From Geotrypetes seraphini (taxonomy: Eukaryota > Chordata > Amphibia > Gymnophiona > Dermophiidae): a DNA stretch of 64,000 bases. This document shows positions 22,359 to 32,958 of this stretch, in pieces. Under the pieces are notes generated by a model that was given only the letters and a program-made list of their open reading frames with translations, was not told the DNA's origin and ran no database searches. Every line of letters starts with the position of its first letter. The stretch's first letter is position 1. The stretch covers positions 152,983,455 to 153,047,454 of the forward strand of contig NC_047091.1 of NCBI RefSeq assembly GCF_902459505.1, given 5' to 3'. The translations under genes were made by a program, and so were the position numbers.

Positions 22359-22559
22359 ATGCCTCAGAATCAGTACGCTGATATGAAAGCTCCAATGAAT
22401 GAGGTGAGACTCAAAAGTATGAGAACAATAAATGAGGCTGCAAGACATGGAATTACTGATATTCAAAAGATCCCAACCCCTTCCATCAAGTTTACATCTA
22501 CATCAATGCACGAACTACAGAGCCACTGCTACCCTCCGGATGTTAATCCATTAATCTGA
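22359..22559 (+). CDS. Unrecognised 66-residue reading frame with exon-like start
   Basis: I do not recognise this protein. A pyrimidine-rich stretch ending CCCGTTAG (22351-22356) is followed by a frame reading MPQNQYADMKAPMNEVRLK..., then INEAARHGITDIQK and TSTSMHELQSHCYPPD, ending NPLI before TGA. The frame is open upstream to 22266, but that part reads repeat-derived sequence. The composition looks like real protein (few low-complexity runs, Pro/Ser/His spread) rather than repeat translation. It lies inside the inferred SNRNP35 intron on the opposite strand. It could be the last exon of an unknown plus-strand gene, a retrocopy fragment or chance. No poly(A) tail or target duplication was seen. 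Confidence 0.3.
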   Translation: MPQNQYADMKAPMNEVRLKSMRTINEAARHGITDIQKIPTPSIKFTSTSMHELQSHCYPPDVNPLI

Positions 22560-22798
22560 AGTACAAGTAAAAATTGTAGATGACATAGATGTGTATTTCT
22601 GTGATGTTGGGTAGAACAAGCGGAACTTTGATGAAGGAAAACAGAGTTAGGCCTCTGAAGCCTGAACAAAACCTTCGTGTACGTAACGTGCAGAAGAACA
22701 AACCTAGGAAGACTTCCTTTCGGTGCCATTTACAACCCATGATACTCCCCAGTTTCTAATAAAACACCCCACACCACTAAGCCCTAATATCCTCTTAC

Positions 22799-22950
22799 CA
22801 AAGTCTCCTTGACATCCACCACCGCAAATATACTAAAGGTGCGGCCCAAACCTCATTATGAATAACGTCTCAACTTCCACGCGTTCACTTTCTGTTTTGC
22901 CAAGCCTTGAAAGTGAGGCTTGTAACGCAGGCCCTGCCTCCATCCCCCCC
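22799..22950 (-). other. SNRNP35: Probable SNRNP35 5' non-coding exon
   Basis: On the minus strand CTTTG|GTAAGAGG gives a good donor, GT at 22798-22797. The coding exon needs an upstream exon because it opens with an acceptor 2 bases before ATG. The sequence between this donor and the RILPL2 promoter is GC-richer than the intron. The 5' boundary is a guess. If correct, the SNRNP35 intron is about 7 kb. Confidence 0.4.
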
Positions 22951-23134
22951 CGTGAACTTAACCCTGGGAAGGAGAGGGTGCAGGGTTTCTATGGAAACAG
23001 TCTAAGAAGCCATTGGTCCGACTGAGGTCACGCCGAAAGATAACGTTCTGAAGTGGGGAAGGAAGCCTGGAAGCGACAATAGGTTGCAAGGCGGAAGGTG
23101 CAGCCCGCCGAAGGGGCTTTCCCAGTGGCTGTAA
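22900..23134. promoter_or_regulatory. Shared RILPL2/SNRNP35 promoter region
   Basis: This CpG-containing, repeat-free 235 bp lies between the RILPL2 start codon and the inferred SNRNP35 first exon. It has ATTGG at 23012-23016 (CCAAT on the SNRNP35 strand), an X-box-like GTTTCTATGGAAAC at 22985-22998 and TGAGGTCACGCC just after. No TATA box was seen. Divergent genes at this spacing commonly share a bidirectional promoter; that is inference here. Confidence 0.5.
22985..22998 (+). promoter_or_regulatory. RFX X-box-like site
   Basis: GTTTCTATGGAAAC resembles the RFX X-box (GTNRCC, short spacer, RGYAAC) with mismatches in both half-sites. It lies 137 bp upstream of the RILPL2 ATG. RFX factors drive ciliary genes and RILPL2 acts in cilia, so the site is plausible but unproven. 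Confidence 0.4.
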
Positions 23135-23440
23135 ATGGAGGATCTGGATTCTAGCCCGGAGCTAGCCCTGGAGAAGGATCCCTTCCAGCTGACGGTGGAA
23201 GATGTCTATGACATCTCCTACGTGATCGGCAAGGACCTACTGAAGATTGGCGGCGAGCCCAAGGGGCAGTCCGGCAGAATTTCTGATCTGCAGTTTAAAA
23301 TTGTCCGCGTCCTGGAGCTGCTTGAAGCCCTGGTGAGCCAATGCAATCTGAACATGGAGGAGCTGAAATTGGAAAGAGACAACCTAAAAAAGGAGTTTGA
23401 GCGAGTACTGAACGAAGGGGCCAGAGGAGATGCGGATCAG
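23135..23440 (+). CDS. RILPL2: RILPL2 exon 1 (RH1 region)
   Basis: RILP-like 2 is a small cytoplasmic adaptor that links myosin Va and phosphorylated Rab8/Rab10 and regulates ciliary membrane content. Exon 1 encodes 102 residues in phase 0. The start has a good Kozak context (AAAATGG) and no in-frame ATG precedes it nearby. The RH1 domain covers about residues 13-95 and includes DPFQLTVEDVYDISYVIG, LQFKIVRVLELLEALV and a coiled-coil stretch MEELKLERDNLKKEFERVL. Human has SPFQLTAEDVYDISYLLG and LQFKVVRVLEMLEALV at the same places (recalled). The exon ends GATCAG|GTGGGT at 23440. Joined to exons 2-4 the protein is 200 aa, against 211 in human. Transcription is divergent from SNRNP35. Confidence 0.95.
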
Positions 23441-23530
23441 GTGGGTATGATAGAAAATAACTGCAGAAACTGTGGCAGAACGGGACCAAGCAGAGTTAAG
23501 CATTCAGTTTTAAACCCGTCACAAATGAAT

Positions 23531-23760
23531 TGCCGTATTTTGTGCACTATAAGACGCACCCTAGATTTAGAGGAAAATAAGAAAACATTCAGAACCAAAT
23601 TATGTACTAATCTATACCATGCCCTGCACCCAGCCCCCTTCCCTGCCAGGCTCTGAACCCAGCCTCTCTCCCTGTGAGGCTCTGTACCCTGTACCCCATC
23701 TGGTGTTCTAGTGGTAGGCTGGTACAGGGTAGGTCTAAGTGGTAGGCAGTCCCAGACACC
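23531..23760 (+). mobile_element. MITE fragment, CCGTATTTT..TAAGACGCAC end
   Basis: GCCGTATTTTGTGCACTATAAGACGCACCC, then CTAGATTTAGAGGAAAATAAG. The inverse of this edge forms the right end of the larger element at 30774-31552. It lies just inside RILPL2 intron 1. Confidence 0.6.
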
Positions 23761-24085
23761 CCACCCCCGCCCCTTTAAATTCTGGGGTCCAGCGGTGTAT
23801 CTGCAGGAGCGAGCTTTCCGCGCTCCTGTCCCTCCTTCGGTGGACGGCTGCCTCCTTATTTCAGGGCCAGCAGCACACAAGGCAGGAGCGAACTTTTCAC
23901 ACTCCAGCCTGGGTCCGCACCGCTCCCTGAATGGCTGCTGTCAGCTGTTCCTCATTTAATTGAAATAAGCCTGTACATCCAGTATCCAAACAATGTCTAA
24001 TGTCTTATTGTTATAGTGCTTGCTCTCCTCATGCTCCTCCTTGAGTAACAGCTCATAAGCTTGAAGCTAAACCTGTTTCTCTTGC

Positions 24086-24480
24086 CTATTTGCATAATAT
24101 GCCACTGTTAGATAGAAAGATGATGGGAGATAAAGGCCAAATGGCCCATCCAGTTGGCCCATCCGCAGTAACCATTATCTCTTTCTCTCTCTGAGATCCC
24201 ACCTGCCTATCCCATGTGCCTATGCCTATTCTGAATTCAGACACAGTCTCTGTCTCCACCACCTCTTCTGGGAGACTGTTCCATGCATCTACCACCCTTT
24301 TTGTAAAAAAAGTATTTCCTTAGATTACTCCGGAGCCTTTCACCTCTTAACTTCATCTTATGCCCTCTCATTGCAGAGTTTCCTTTCAAATGAAAGAGAC
24401 TCAACTCTTGAACATTTACATTACATAGGTATTTAAACTTCTCTATCATATTTTCCCCTCTCCCGCCTTTCCTCCAAAGT
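24086..24480 (-). mobile_element. CR1 LINE, 3' part (split by another LINE)
   Basis: The minus strand gives MIEKFKYLCN, FHLKGNSAMRGHKMKLRGER and GRCMEQSPRRG...-type CR1 C-terminal sequence. The rest of the same copy resumes at 26701. Confidence 0.8.
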
Positions 24481-24502
24481 AATAATAATAATAATAATAA
24501 TT
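24480..24502. repeat. (AAT)n microsatellite, LINE tail
   Basis: Seven AAT units at the 3' end of the minus-strand LINE, so this is probably its native simple-repeat tail. Confidence 0.8.
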
Positions 24503-26700
24503 TTTATTCTTATATACCACCAAAGCCATGGTAGTTCGAGGCAGTTTACAACAAGAAGAGCTGGACAATCAGCGAAAAGAAATTACAAAGACCTCGTCGA
24601 GTACAATTGAAGAAGGGCAGTTACAAGTATAGTGGGAGTAAGTCAAGTGATAAGCATAGAGTAGAAGCAACGAGTATGTGTAGGAAGCGTTCATGGTAAG
24701 GCATTAAGAGTTCTTGGTTACAAATCGATTGAAGAGGTTTGTTTTAACTAGTTTTCTAAAATTAAGATAGGATGAGGCATGCTTAATGATGTTGGCCTGC
24801 CTGGAAAGCAAGAGTTCTGCCCAGATATCTCTTGTATCGGCAGGCCTTTAATGTTGGGTGGCTAAACATATGTACCATGTGAGTTGGCCTGGTGGAACAG
24901 TCCAAGTTGAAGTGGGAAACCAGGTAAATGGGGGCCAAACCTTGAATGGATTTGAAACAGACAGGCAAATTTGAACAACACTCTTGCTTCCAGGGGCAGC
25001 CAGTGAAGTTTTTGGTAGTAGGGGGTTATATGTTCCCATTTTATTTTTTTTTTTAACCAAAAATCAGTCGAACTGCCAAATTTTCTATGATTCGGAGTCT
25101 TTGGATGGTTTTCTTGAAGGACCCTAGGTAAATGATGTTGCAGTAGTCTAGCAAGCTTAAAATGGAAGATTGTACCAGTAAACGGAATGATGCTGCATCA
25201 AAGTACTTTCTGATGGTTCTTAGTTTCCACAGTGCCAAGAAGCCTTTTCTAACCAGTAACTCAGTGTGAACATCAAGCGTAAGGTAGCGGTCCAGCGTCA
25301 CTCCCAGAATTTTTATGGTGTCAGCAATAGGAAAGATCTGACCGTTTAAGGAAATTGAAGTATCTTTTATTTTGTCATTCAGACTCGCCAGGAAGAATTT
25401 GTTTTTTTCTGAGTTGAGTTGAATTCGGCCATCCATGATTCGATTTGCTTTAAAGTTAATGCCAGGTGATTCTTGGTCTGAGAAGTTAGGCTTGTTAGGG
25501 GAAGAATCATGGTGATGTCATCAGCCCCAAAGGGGCTAGGTAAATGTTGAATAGAGTGGGGGATGGGGGGAGCCCTGCGGGACTCCGAATGGGTTTACCC
25601 AGCTGGTGGATAGATTGTTATCGCTGTAGACTCGGTACAAACGTGTAGTCTAGAAGCCTCGAAACCATTTTAACACATTGCCAGAGAGACCAATTGATTC
25701 CAGTCAATTAGGATGGTATGAGACTAAATCAAAGGCACTACTCAAGTCTAGCTGCAGGATTAGTGCGCTTGTGCCTTGGCTGAATAAGTTCAGGAGGGAA
25801 TCTAGCAATGAAGCAATAACTGTTTCCGTGCTGAACCCGGATCGAAAACCTGATTGGTTGTCATGTAATATGTTGTGTTTGTCCAGGTATGTTACTAACT
25901 TCTGGTTTACCAAACCTTCCATCAGCTTAACAAAAAAGGGAATGCTCACAATGGGTCTGTGATTCGATGTCAGCTTGATAGATTCTTTGGGAATTTTTAC
26001 AACTGGTGTGATTAAGATCTGACCTAACTCCTCGGGAAAAGTGCCTGATAGTAAAAGAGAAGAGAGCCAATTGTGTACCTTGGCTTTCAAGGTGACTGGG
26101 GTGGCTTTCATGATGTTTGGTGATTAGAATTTGCAGAATTGTTGCCAGGTGGGGGTAGAAAATTTGTTCCAGGACATATCTATCCGAGGTTCAACTATTT
26201 GTTGAGCTACTGGGTAGTTCCAGTGGTTGTATGTGGTGATTGGTAGGTTGGATCTTAGGAGGTTGATTTTGTTGTTGAAGAATGCAGCCTGAGCATCGGC
26301 CGAGTGTGGGGAGTCTGTGGTGGGGTGGGAAAAGGCCTGAATCTCGTAGAGATTGTTAACTAATTTAAAGAGGTTTCTAATGTTGGTGTTGGGAGAGTTG
26401 ATTTTTTGCACATAAAAATTAGTGCATTTTGTAATTATTAGTTTTTTGTATTCTTATAGTTTGAGTCTCCAGTTTGCTCTCCCTTTGCTATCTCCTAATT
26501 TCAGCCATTGTCTTTCAAGTTTACGCAGCTCCCGTTTCACTTATCCTAGCTCGGCATCGAACCAGCCATCCAGGTTTTTGTTTCTTGTTTTTCTTAATTT
26601 GATGGGGGCCATTATGTTTAGTATCTGCATGCTCATATTGGTCCAGGAGTCTACTGAGAGGGAATATGAGTCAGAGGTAGAAGGAATATCATAGTATACA
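24481..26700 (-). mobile_element. L2-like LINE inserted in a CR1 LINE
   Basis: About 2.2 kb. On the minus strand, parts run from an upstream segment (QKINSPNTNIRNLFKLVNNL), through RT (HRPIVSIPFFVKLMEGLVN, NQSGFRSGFSTETVIASLLD, LILQLDLSSAFDLV) to the C-terminal domain (FFLASLNDKIKD, ILSLLDYCNIIYLGSFKKT). It ends in an (ATT)n tail at 24480-24502. The palm catalytic block is missing or scrambled. Insertion into CR1 is shown by CCTCCAAAG at the left and TATACAGATTGAG at the right, which are contiguous in intact CR1. Confidence 0.8.
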
Positions 26701-27642
26701 GATTGAGATCTTTAAGTCTATCCCCATATACCTTATGAAGACCACATACCATTTTAGTAGCCTTCCTCTGGACCGACTCCCTCTTTAAAAATTTTTTTTT
26801 TTAGGTGCGGTTTCCAAAATTGTACACAATATTCCAAATGAGGTCCTTTTTCCTACTGGCCATACCTCTCTCTATGCAACCTAGCATCCTTCTAGCTTTC
26901 GCTGTCACCTTTCCAACCCGTTTGGCCACCTTAAGATCATCACATACATTCACAGCCAAGTCCCGCTCTTCTGTCATGCACATAAATTCTTTACCTCCTA
27001 ATTGTACCGTTCCCTCGGTTTTTGCAGCCTAAATGCATGACCTTGCATTTCTTAGCATTAAATTTTAGCTGCCAAATTTCAGATCATTCTTCAAGCTTTG
27101 TCAGGTCTTTCTTCATGTTATTCACACTACCCCGCATATCTACTCTATTGCAGATTATTGGTATCATCTGCAAAGAGGTAAATGTTACCCGACAACCCTT
27201 CAACAATATTGTTTATAAAAATGTTAAAAAGAGCAGGCCCAAAAACAGAACCTTGAGGCACAGCACTGGTAACATCACTTTCCTCAGAGTGATCTCCATT
27301 GATCATTACCCTCAGTCACCTTCCACTCAACCAGTTCTTGACCCAGCCCGTCACTTTGGGACCCATCCCGAGGACACTCAATGTATTAGACGCCTGTGTG
27401 GAACATTGTCAAAGGCTTTGCTAAAATCTAAATACACCACATTTAACGCACATCCTCTATCCAATTCTCTGGTCACCCAGTCAAATAAATTGATCAGATT
27501 TGTCTGACAAGACCTACCTCTAGTGAATCCATGTTGCCTCTGGCCCTGTAACGCACAGGATTCCAGAAACTTGACCATTCTCTGTTTTAAATGTTTCCAG
27601 TGATCAGGCAGCTTACCTGCAGTTCTTCTAACTCATTTATTC
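26701..27642 (-). mobile_element. CR1 LINE, RT part (split by another LINE)
   Basis: The minus strand encodes GQRQHGFTRGRSCQTNLINL and VVYLDFSKAFDNVPHRRLI (RT palm start) and TEERDLAVNVCDDLKVAKRV...CIERGMASRKKDLI. Together with 24086-24480 this forms one old CR1 copy; it has several frameshifts. Confidence 0.85.
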
Positions 27643-27656
27643 AGCATTACTGTATT

Positions 27657-27850
27657 TTATTTTATTTTTAAAAAATATTTGTTTATTGAGAATGGCAAAT
27701 GGGCAAGGCCAACCCCGACCCACAAGGCCCATGATGAGTACAAAGCCAGAATAGACCATCGGCCATAACATTTTATGGTATAAAGTCCCACCAACGCACA
27801 GGCAATCTAACAGCAAACCATACACCCCATACTACACAACAAGCACCCAA
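27657..27850 (-). mobile_element. Short L1-type 3' end with 14-bp target duplication
   Basis: AGCATTACTGTATT occurs at 27643-27656 and 27851-27864, perfectly duplicated. The left edge is T-rich, so the copy is minus-strand and ends in poly(A). It has no coding part. Confidence 0.7.
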
Positions 27851-28014
27851 AGCATTACTGTATTGATCAGTCATTTGATGTTGATTATAGTCATGAACAA
27901 AACTTCTGGTTAAAATTCAACCAGCCTCCTCCTTTTGTATGTGGTTGCACTCTCTTATTTGCAACCCTCAGCTTGGGAATCTCCGTATGTGTTGCTGTTG
28001 TTTATTCTACTGGT

Positions 28015-28320
28015 CCATGGAGAAAGGTGATGTTGTACACCTGTAACAGATGTTCTCTGTGGACAGTAGGATATAACAACCACACAAACCCGCCCTGCCC
28101 ATCCCTTGCTTGAATTTTCATGAGTATACAGTATATCTTTCAGTTTTGTTATATTAACTGAAGGGGATGGCTCACTCAAATGGTTACAGTCAGTCAAGCA
28201 CCTACTATGCATGCTCAAAAACCTTTCTAAAGGTCAATATGAGCTATTTGACAAGGGCACTCGGTACCATCAGCTGTGACATCACCCATATGTGTGGCTG
28301 TTGTATCCTGGTGCCACTGC
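28015..28320. mobile_element. Possible DIRS terminal-repeat remnant
   Basis: AGGATATAACAACCACACA near 28070 is inverted as TGTGTGGCTGTTGTATCCT near 28292. The style matches DIRS inverted terminal repeats with the interior lost. Weak call. Confidence 0.35.
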
Positions 28321-29096
28321 CTCGGGCGGCCTCCAACTACCCTCATTACACCACTGCTCTCTTCCCATCACCCTTTCTACCTGATTGGCCACCTTAAGAT
28401 CCTCCAGCTATAATAATCACCAGGTTCTGCTTGCCTTTTGCACATAAAAGCAATTCACTCTCCTAACTAAAGCCATAGAATAACCAATACAAAGCAATAG
28501 GTCTAACTCCAGCCATCTTACTAGGTATTGCATGGAAGAAAAAGGCAAGGCAGGGTCAGAGGATTTTGTGTAGGTGTATGCCTGTGCGTTCTCATTGTAA
28601 TTTTGACAGTGGCAAAAAGTTTGGTAAACCTCTGCCTACCTCTATCTATCCCATACAAAATACTTCTGTAACTTGCACACCAGTTTATACATGGGCTACT
28701 TTGAACATTATTGGAAAAGATGGACTCAAAATAAAAGTTGTAAATAGATTTTTGGCTTACTGAACGGGCCTCAAACTTTCTGCACTGTCATCTATGATTT
28801 TTTTCTCCCCCTTGTATATAAATAAGTGTTTGGATGCATCTCTCTAGAAGTGTTTGTATGCATCTCTCTAGAAGGCCACATACCAATTGAGTTTTCAGGA
28901 TTTCCCAATAAATAAAGCAGCCTCAAACAAAAGGACTCTTGATTAAATATCATTTATTCTCATATCAATATATATCATTATAAATTAATATACATATTCA
29001 CAATAAATAGACACCCAATATCAAAAATCATTCACACAACACATACTCCAGAGCCTTCCATATATATATATATATAAACTTTTTACATTGATATTA
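28321..29096. other. Intron DNA with a short tandem duplication
   Basis: GTGTTTGGATGCATCTCTCTAGAA and a one-base variant lie side by side near 28826-28875. A (TA)n run lies at 29061-29077. No gene recognised. Confidence 0.5.
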
Positions 29097-29344
29097 TCTA
29101 ATATAATAAAATGCGCATGCGCACTAAAAAAATCGTGTTCCCTGATCCCGTCGCGGAAACACGAGTGCGCATGCGCGCCTACTACGTCACCACAGCCTGC
29201 TCTCCACCTCGCGCCGCTACAGGCCCCACACTCGCAACTCACACGTCCGCTGCAGCCTAGCAACTCCGACCACAACCTTCCCCCCTCAACTGCCTAGGAG
29301 CTGCGGCGGGGGCTTTCAGAACAGAATATGATTACCATCTTTCT

Positions 29345-29645
29345 TTAGGCAGCCCCGGTTGTTTACTTGGATTTAATGTCAGCATTAGGGTTCGCCGGCC
29401 GCCAGCCGTGAGAGCCGGGTGAAGAAGGCCACCGCAGCCTCGCCGCTAGGTAGGGGGACAACAATGGCGCTTATGCTCAAGCCGCTGCCACTACTTCTCT
29501 CTCGAACCGCACCAGGATCGAGAGAGGAGCTGCGGCGGGGGCTTGAGCATAAGCGCCATTGTTGTCCCCCTACCTAGCCGCAAGGTGTGGCGGCCTTCCT
29601 CACCCGGCTCACATTGAATCCAAGTAAACAACCGGGGCTGCCTAA
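29345..29645. repeat. 300-bp palindrome inside Helitron
   Basis: AGGCAGCCCCGGTTGTTTAC at the left returns inverted at 29620-29645. Inner arms pair AACAATGGCGCTTATGCTCA with its inverse, around a centre near 29500. Confidence 0.85.
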
Positions 29646-29915
29646 AGAAACCGGTGCTTGGCCCGCCAAACAATTCCTGCAGTTGCCGAAATTTGCCCCA
29701 CCGTTCCTTCCCTTCCTCCATCAGGTCAGTTCAGCTCCGCCTATGTTAAAAGCAGCTGCTTTGAAATTGGAGCCCTGCCGCCACCGTAACACGTTCCCTC
29801 TGCTGCGGTCCCATATGTCAGAGAAGGGGCGGGACCAAGGCAGAGGGGAACGTGCTACGGCAGTGGCAGGCCTCCGATTTCGACGCGGCTCCTTTTAACA
29901 TTGGTGGATTCACTG

Positions 29916-30120
29916 CACCTGATGGAGGGAGGGAAGGAAAGGTGGTTGGGCGCTGTTGAGCCCCTCTTTGCCCTCAGACCCTCTCCTAACTGCTCCCTCC
30001 TGTCTCAGACCACTGGAGCACCTGATGGAGGGAGGGAAGGAAAGATGGTTGGGCGCTGTTGAGCCCCTCTTTAGCCTCAGACCCTCTCCTAACTGCTCCC
30101 TCCTGTCTCAGACCACTGGG
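29916..30120. repeat. Tandem duplication of a 103-bp unit
   Basis: Two copies starting CACCTGATGGAGGGAGGGAA (29916 and 30019), with only a few differences: a recent duplication within the Helitron. Confidence 0.85.
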
Positions 30121-30773
30121 GGGAGGTGCTTGTCTTCAGCTGCAGGGATGGAGGGAGGGAAGAAGAAAGAAGGGGCCCTGGCAAGCCAGTTATCAAAAGC
30201 CAACCATAGCCTGGGACCCCTACATGATGTGAATAATGACCAGACAACAAAAGGTAAGAAAAATAATTTTATTTTCTGTTTTGTGATTACAATATGTCAG
30301 ATTTGAAATGTGTCTTGAGGGAGGCTGACGCCGCGGCTTTGGACAGAGGGGTACCATTTTCGTGGGAGCCGGCCTTCGGAGAGGCTTCGGACACGGGGAC
30401 GGATGCGGGAGGGGCTGCCGCTGCGAAGGGCTTTGGTGGGGGAGCCAGCCAAACCGCAAGTGTGGGGACATTGTAAGCGCGGATTGGTCAAGGAGCCGCC
30501 GCTGCTGAAGCTTTGAAATTGCTCTCCCACCGTCACTCCCTCCCACTCCGGCTCTGCCTCTGCCCAGGTTCAAAAGCAGGAGAGGCAGTCATCTAGCACC
30601 CGTTAATCTAACGGGCTTAAACACTAGTTATATATATATATGTCCAAAGGAGATTAAAAAACGAACAGCAACTGTCCTTATCCTCAGATTAACTGATGTT
30701 GTATAAATTCCATAATTCCAAATATATCATATGGTCCCTGTAGCTTTTCATCTGAATGTAGCAAACAGGAGAT

Positions 30774-31552
30774 ACCGTATTTTTTGCTCCATAAGACGCA
30801 CTTTTTTTTCCTCCCAAAAGTGGGTGGAAATCTCGGTGCGTCTTATGAAGCGAAGATGCAAAATTTGTATCCCTGTACAGCTGCGAAGATACAAAATTTG
30901 TATCCCGTACAGCTGCAAAACACCCCCCTGCACGCACCAGCCGCACCACCTTTTTAAACGCCGCCACTGCCCACCCGTACAGCTGTAAAATACCCCCCCC
31001 CCGTGTGCACCAGCCACACCATCTTTTTAAATGCCACCCTCCGCCCCTGCAGCCTAGTGGTCCAGTATATATCCCTCCCTCAACAGCTCCAAACTATTCA
31101 GAAAGCAGCGTGGGCCCAAGCGGGAGCGTGTAAAGCCTGGTCCTGATGTCCACACTCCTGACTTGTGCGCCTGCTGCCCGGAAATAGTTAGGAGCCGTCG
31201 AGGAAGGAATTAAAAAAGGTACAAGGGGAGTAGGATTAAAAAGGTACTGGGGGATACGTGGTGGGATGATTTAAGGTACTGGGGGGGCACGTGGGGGGAT
31301 GGGGATGATTTAAAGTATGTGGGGGTTATTTGGACGGCCTGCCTGCCAGCCAGCCACTAGGCCTGCCTGCTCTGTGCCTATCCCGGCCTACCACTAAACC
31401 ACCAGAGGGGGGGGAGGGACAGGGTACAGAGTCTGGCAGGGAGTGTAGCATTGGGTGCAGAGCCTGGCAGGGAGAATTGGTTCAGAATGTGTTTTTTTCT
31501 TGTTTTCCTCCTCTAAATCTAGGGTGTGTCTTATGGAGCGGAAAAATAAGAT
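30774..31552. mobile_element. Non-autonomous DNA element, TACCGTATTTT..AAGACGCAC ends
   Basis: The left end TACCGTATTTTTTGCTCCAT is inverse to the right end GGAGCGGAAAAATAAGATA. Both ends carry the AAGACGCAC motif. About 780 bp, no transposase. A partial relative lies at 23531. Confidence 0.7.
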
Positions 31553-32089
31553 AAATTTGCATACAATGAAGTTAGTGCATGCAAATAGATCTCATGCATA
31601 TTCTTTAGGGAAATCCTGGCTCTCAAGGACCAAGGACTGTCTCTCTCTATATATCGATATATCTATCTATCTCCATATACTCACTCATGGACAGAGGCAG
31701 GCAATCGCATGTATTGCTGAGTTTGGTGATTGGTGCTTCTCTTTAGCTTCAGTGCTGTTCCTTTTTTTACAATTGAAAAGCATGGGACAGAGTTTGGCTA
31801 TATGTCTCTAATGGTTCTTTTGGGGGTGGACAGGAGGTTAAAGTGATGTGTAGTAAGGGGAGCACCCTTTTAAGCACAGTTACACTGCTGCAGCCTATGT
31901 AGATGTGGGTTTTAGTAGCACCCTGGCTTCATCAGGGACTTCCACTTCCACAGCACTGTATACATCTAGCAGTGCTATAGAAATAAGTAGTATCAGGAGT
32001 GTCCCAAGGACTGGACTGAGAAGCTTTGACCTTAGAATACTCTCTTACTACACAACTAAGTTTAAACAAATTTTACATTTTAATTTTAG

Positions 32090-32241
32090 GTGAACCTTGG
32101 CCCAGACAAACAAGTAATAGATCTGACAGATCCTGACCGGCCTCGCTTCACATTGCAAGAGCTGAGAGAGGTATTGCAGGAACGTAACCAACTCAAAGCT
32201 CAACTTCTTGTTGCTCAGGAGGAACTGCAGTGTTACAAGAG
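32090..32241 (+). CDS. RILPL2: RILPL2 exon 2 (RH2 region)
   Basis: This exon follows the acceptor TTTTAATTTTAG and starts with Val-Asn-Leu-Gly. It encodes VNLGPDKQVIDLTDP, RPRFTLQELREVLQERN and LLVAQEELQCYK: the RH2 helix, which in this family binds phospho-Rabs. The Arg residues in DRPRFTL correspond to those that contact phosphothreonine in human RILPL2. It is 152 bases, entering in phase 0 and leaving with AG of a split Ser codon at GTACTT. A Helitron begins only 42 bp downstream of the donor. Confidence 0.96.
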
Positions 32242-32283
32242 GTACTTTATAAAATCTGGTTTGCAATCAACTGAAGAAAATAA

Positions 32284-32672
32284 TCTATAATAATAATATG
32301 CTAAGCGCGCATGCGCACTCTAATCCCATGTTCCCTGAGTCCTGATCTGTCGGGCGTGGCCGGCAGAGTGCGCATGCGCGCTAAAGCATGAGGGAGGAGG
32401 CCACGGCGGCTTGAGATGAAAGGCAGTGCGGAGTGGTGGCTGCCGGGAGGAGACTGCCGCAGCTTGAAGCGAAAGGCGGAGCGGTGGGTGGTGCGGAGCA
32501 GCGGCTGTCGGAAGGAGGCCATGGCAGCTTGAGGCGCCTGCAGGCCGCTGCGGGCCTTCCAGATCTCCTAAGCCGCGTACTCATGCCCTGATTGCCGGCG
32601 GTGTCACCTGTGGGGACTGACTGCTGGAACAGGGGCCTCCTGACGCTGCTAAATGCTGGGCAGTATATTCCT
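32284..32672 (+). mobile_element. Helitron copy 2, 3'-truncated
   Basis: The 5' end A|TCTATAATAATAATATGCTA is followed by AAGCGCGCATGCGCACTC. It shares the block GACTGACTGCTGGAACAGGGGCCTCC with copy 3. No 3' hairpin found. It starts 42 bp after the RILPL2 exon 2 donor. Confidence 0.65.
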
Positions 32673-32825
32673 TTTTAAAATTAACAACTTTAAAATGTCA
32701 GATTAAGGTCTCTCTCTCTTCACTCCCCTTCCCCCGCGTAATAATAGAGGTACACTACAGGAGATGCCACAATGAACCCAACCAGTTGTATGCGCCCTCC
32801 CTTCCCCTTATCACACAGAAACTGT

Positions 32826-32942
32826 TCTGGCACACATGGAGGATGGATTGAGACATCCAGATTTTACTTCCATTGATAGCAATGGAAGTAAACCCAGATG
32901 TATCAATTTGTCATTTTTCTGGAGCCATATGGTAACTCCAAG
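32826..32942. mobile_element. Palindromic MITE, second copy
   Basis: GGATGGATTGAGACATCCAG and the inverted CCATATGGTAACTCC edge match the MITE at 1223-1354. Confidence 0.6.
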
Positions 32943-32958
32943 TCTTATTGGATGAACA

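Larger units (their letters stand above)
29097..30627 (+). mobile_element. Non-autonomous Helitron, both termini present
   Basis: The 5' end is A|TCTAATATAATAAAATGCGC. The 3' end has a perfect hairpin CCCGTTA-ATC-TAACGGG (30599-30615), then eight bases and CTAG|T. It inserted between A and T with no target duplication, as Helitrons do. There is no Rep/helicase. The cargo includes a 300-bp palindrome (29345-29645) and two 103-bp tandem copies (29916-30120). Confidence 0.85.
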
